The notes under the pieces are model-generated. The model did not search any database, was not told the origin of the DNA, and saw only the letters and a list, made by a program, of their open reading frames with translations. A program made the translations under genes and the position numbers. 64,000 nt of DNA from Pararhodobacter sp. (GTDB lineage: Bacteria > Pseudomonadota > Alphaproteobacteria > Rhodobacterales > Rhodobacteraceae). Location: NCBI RefSeq assembly GCF_034676545.1, contig NZ_JAUCBZ010000015.1, positions 186,001 through 250,000 of the forward strand, in the 5' to 3' direction. Shown one piece after another: positions 63,906 through 64,000 of the stretch (position 1 is the first letter of the stretch; each line of letters opens with the position of its first letter).

Positions 63906-64000
63906 TTAAACAAATATCATCGACGACAATCGACGCCGACCTTTTTGCACCAACGGATCCTTGGGGCTCAGCGCATCGAAGATCGTCAGCAGTTGGGCCT
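63906..64000 (-). CDS. C-terminal end of a thioredoxin-TPR protein (CnoX/YbbN type), truncated by window edge
   Basis: About 30 residues visible, reading AQLLTIFDALSPKDPLVQKG, then RRRLSSMIFV and stop. This matches the conserved tail of CnoX/YbbN thioredoxin-fold chaperones (LLxIFxxLGxxDPLVxxGRRRLSxLLF). The gene starts outside the window and leads the LON and Trm112 genes by 27 bases. Confidence 0.75.
   Translation of the reverse strand, partial: AQLLTIFDALSPKDPLVQKGRRRLSSMIFV

Overview
The window is about 63% GC, densely packed, and reads as a chromosome segment of a marine-type alphaproteobacterium of the Rhodobacterales (Roseobacter-like). This rests on gene content: an Lrp/IorAB pair, TAXI-TRAP, tripartite tricarboxylate, liv and ugp transporters side by side, an acidic-tailed TIGR02300 protein, and a thioredoxin/LON/Trm112 block. 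It is an inference from gene families, since there is no rRNA to confirm it.

Layout. 1-12.3 kb: a cell-surface block. Two GT-C type glycosyltransferases and a DUF2298 (Chlor_Arch_YYY) membrane protein lie on the + strand. They flank a - strand run of a vWA/TadG-like protein, two TadE-like proteins (one with a ~190-residue Pro-Thr stalk ending in Cys-Thr-Phe-Cys), a polyprenyl-phosphate sugar synthase, a flippase-like protein and an FAD oxidoreductase. 12.3-21.4 kb: a liv-type amino-acid ABC operon beside an Lrp regulator and the fused indolepyruvate:ferredoxin oxidoreductase. 21.4-28.8 kb: LysR, sulfatase, TAXI binding protein, fused TRAP permease and formylglycine-generating enzyme, a self-contained import and sulfatase-maturation unit. 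28.8-39.5 kb: two divergent catabolic operons around a LysR gene: PLP ammonia-lyase, M24 hydrolase and Asp/Glu racemase one way; aldehyde dehydrogenase, M19 dipeptidase, a frameshifted unknown gene, DUF3726 and an Ldh-type reductase the other way.

39.5-49.3 kb: a tctCBA transporter with a UPF0261 gene and divergent IclR regulator, a gamma-glutamyltransferase, and a gentisate ring-cleavage operon. 49.3-64 kb: tRNA-Ala(GGC), TIGR02300 protein, YgjP-like metalloprotease, GntR regulator, molybdopterin adenylyltransferase, a ugpBAEC operon, a Tat-type polysaccharide deacetylase, a polyamine-type aminotransferase/oxidase pair with its GntR regulator and candidate operators, a P1 peptidase, a lipoprotein, and the Trm112/LON/thioredoxin block running off the end.

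Two patterns stand out. First, the 1-12 kb block combines a Pro-Thr-rich Tad-like stalk with what looks like a complete lipid-linked sugar pathway, suggesting dedicated O-glycosylation of a surface appendage. Second, all four binding-protein-dependent transporters place the binding-protein gene first and follow it with a strong GC hairpin before the next gene, a shared layout for making binding protein in excess.
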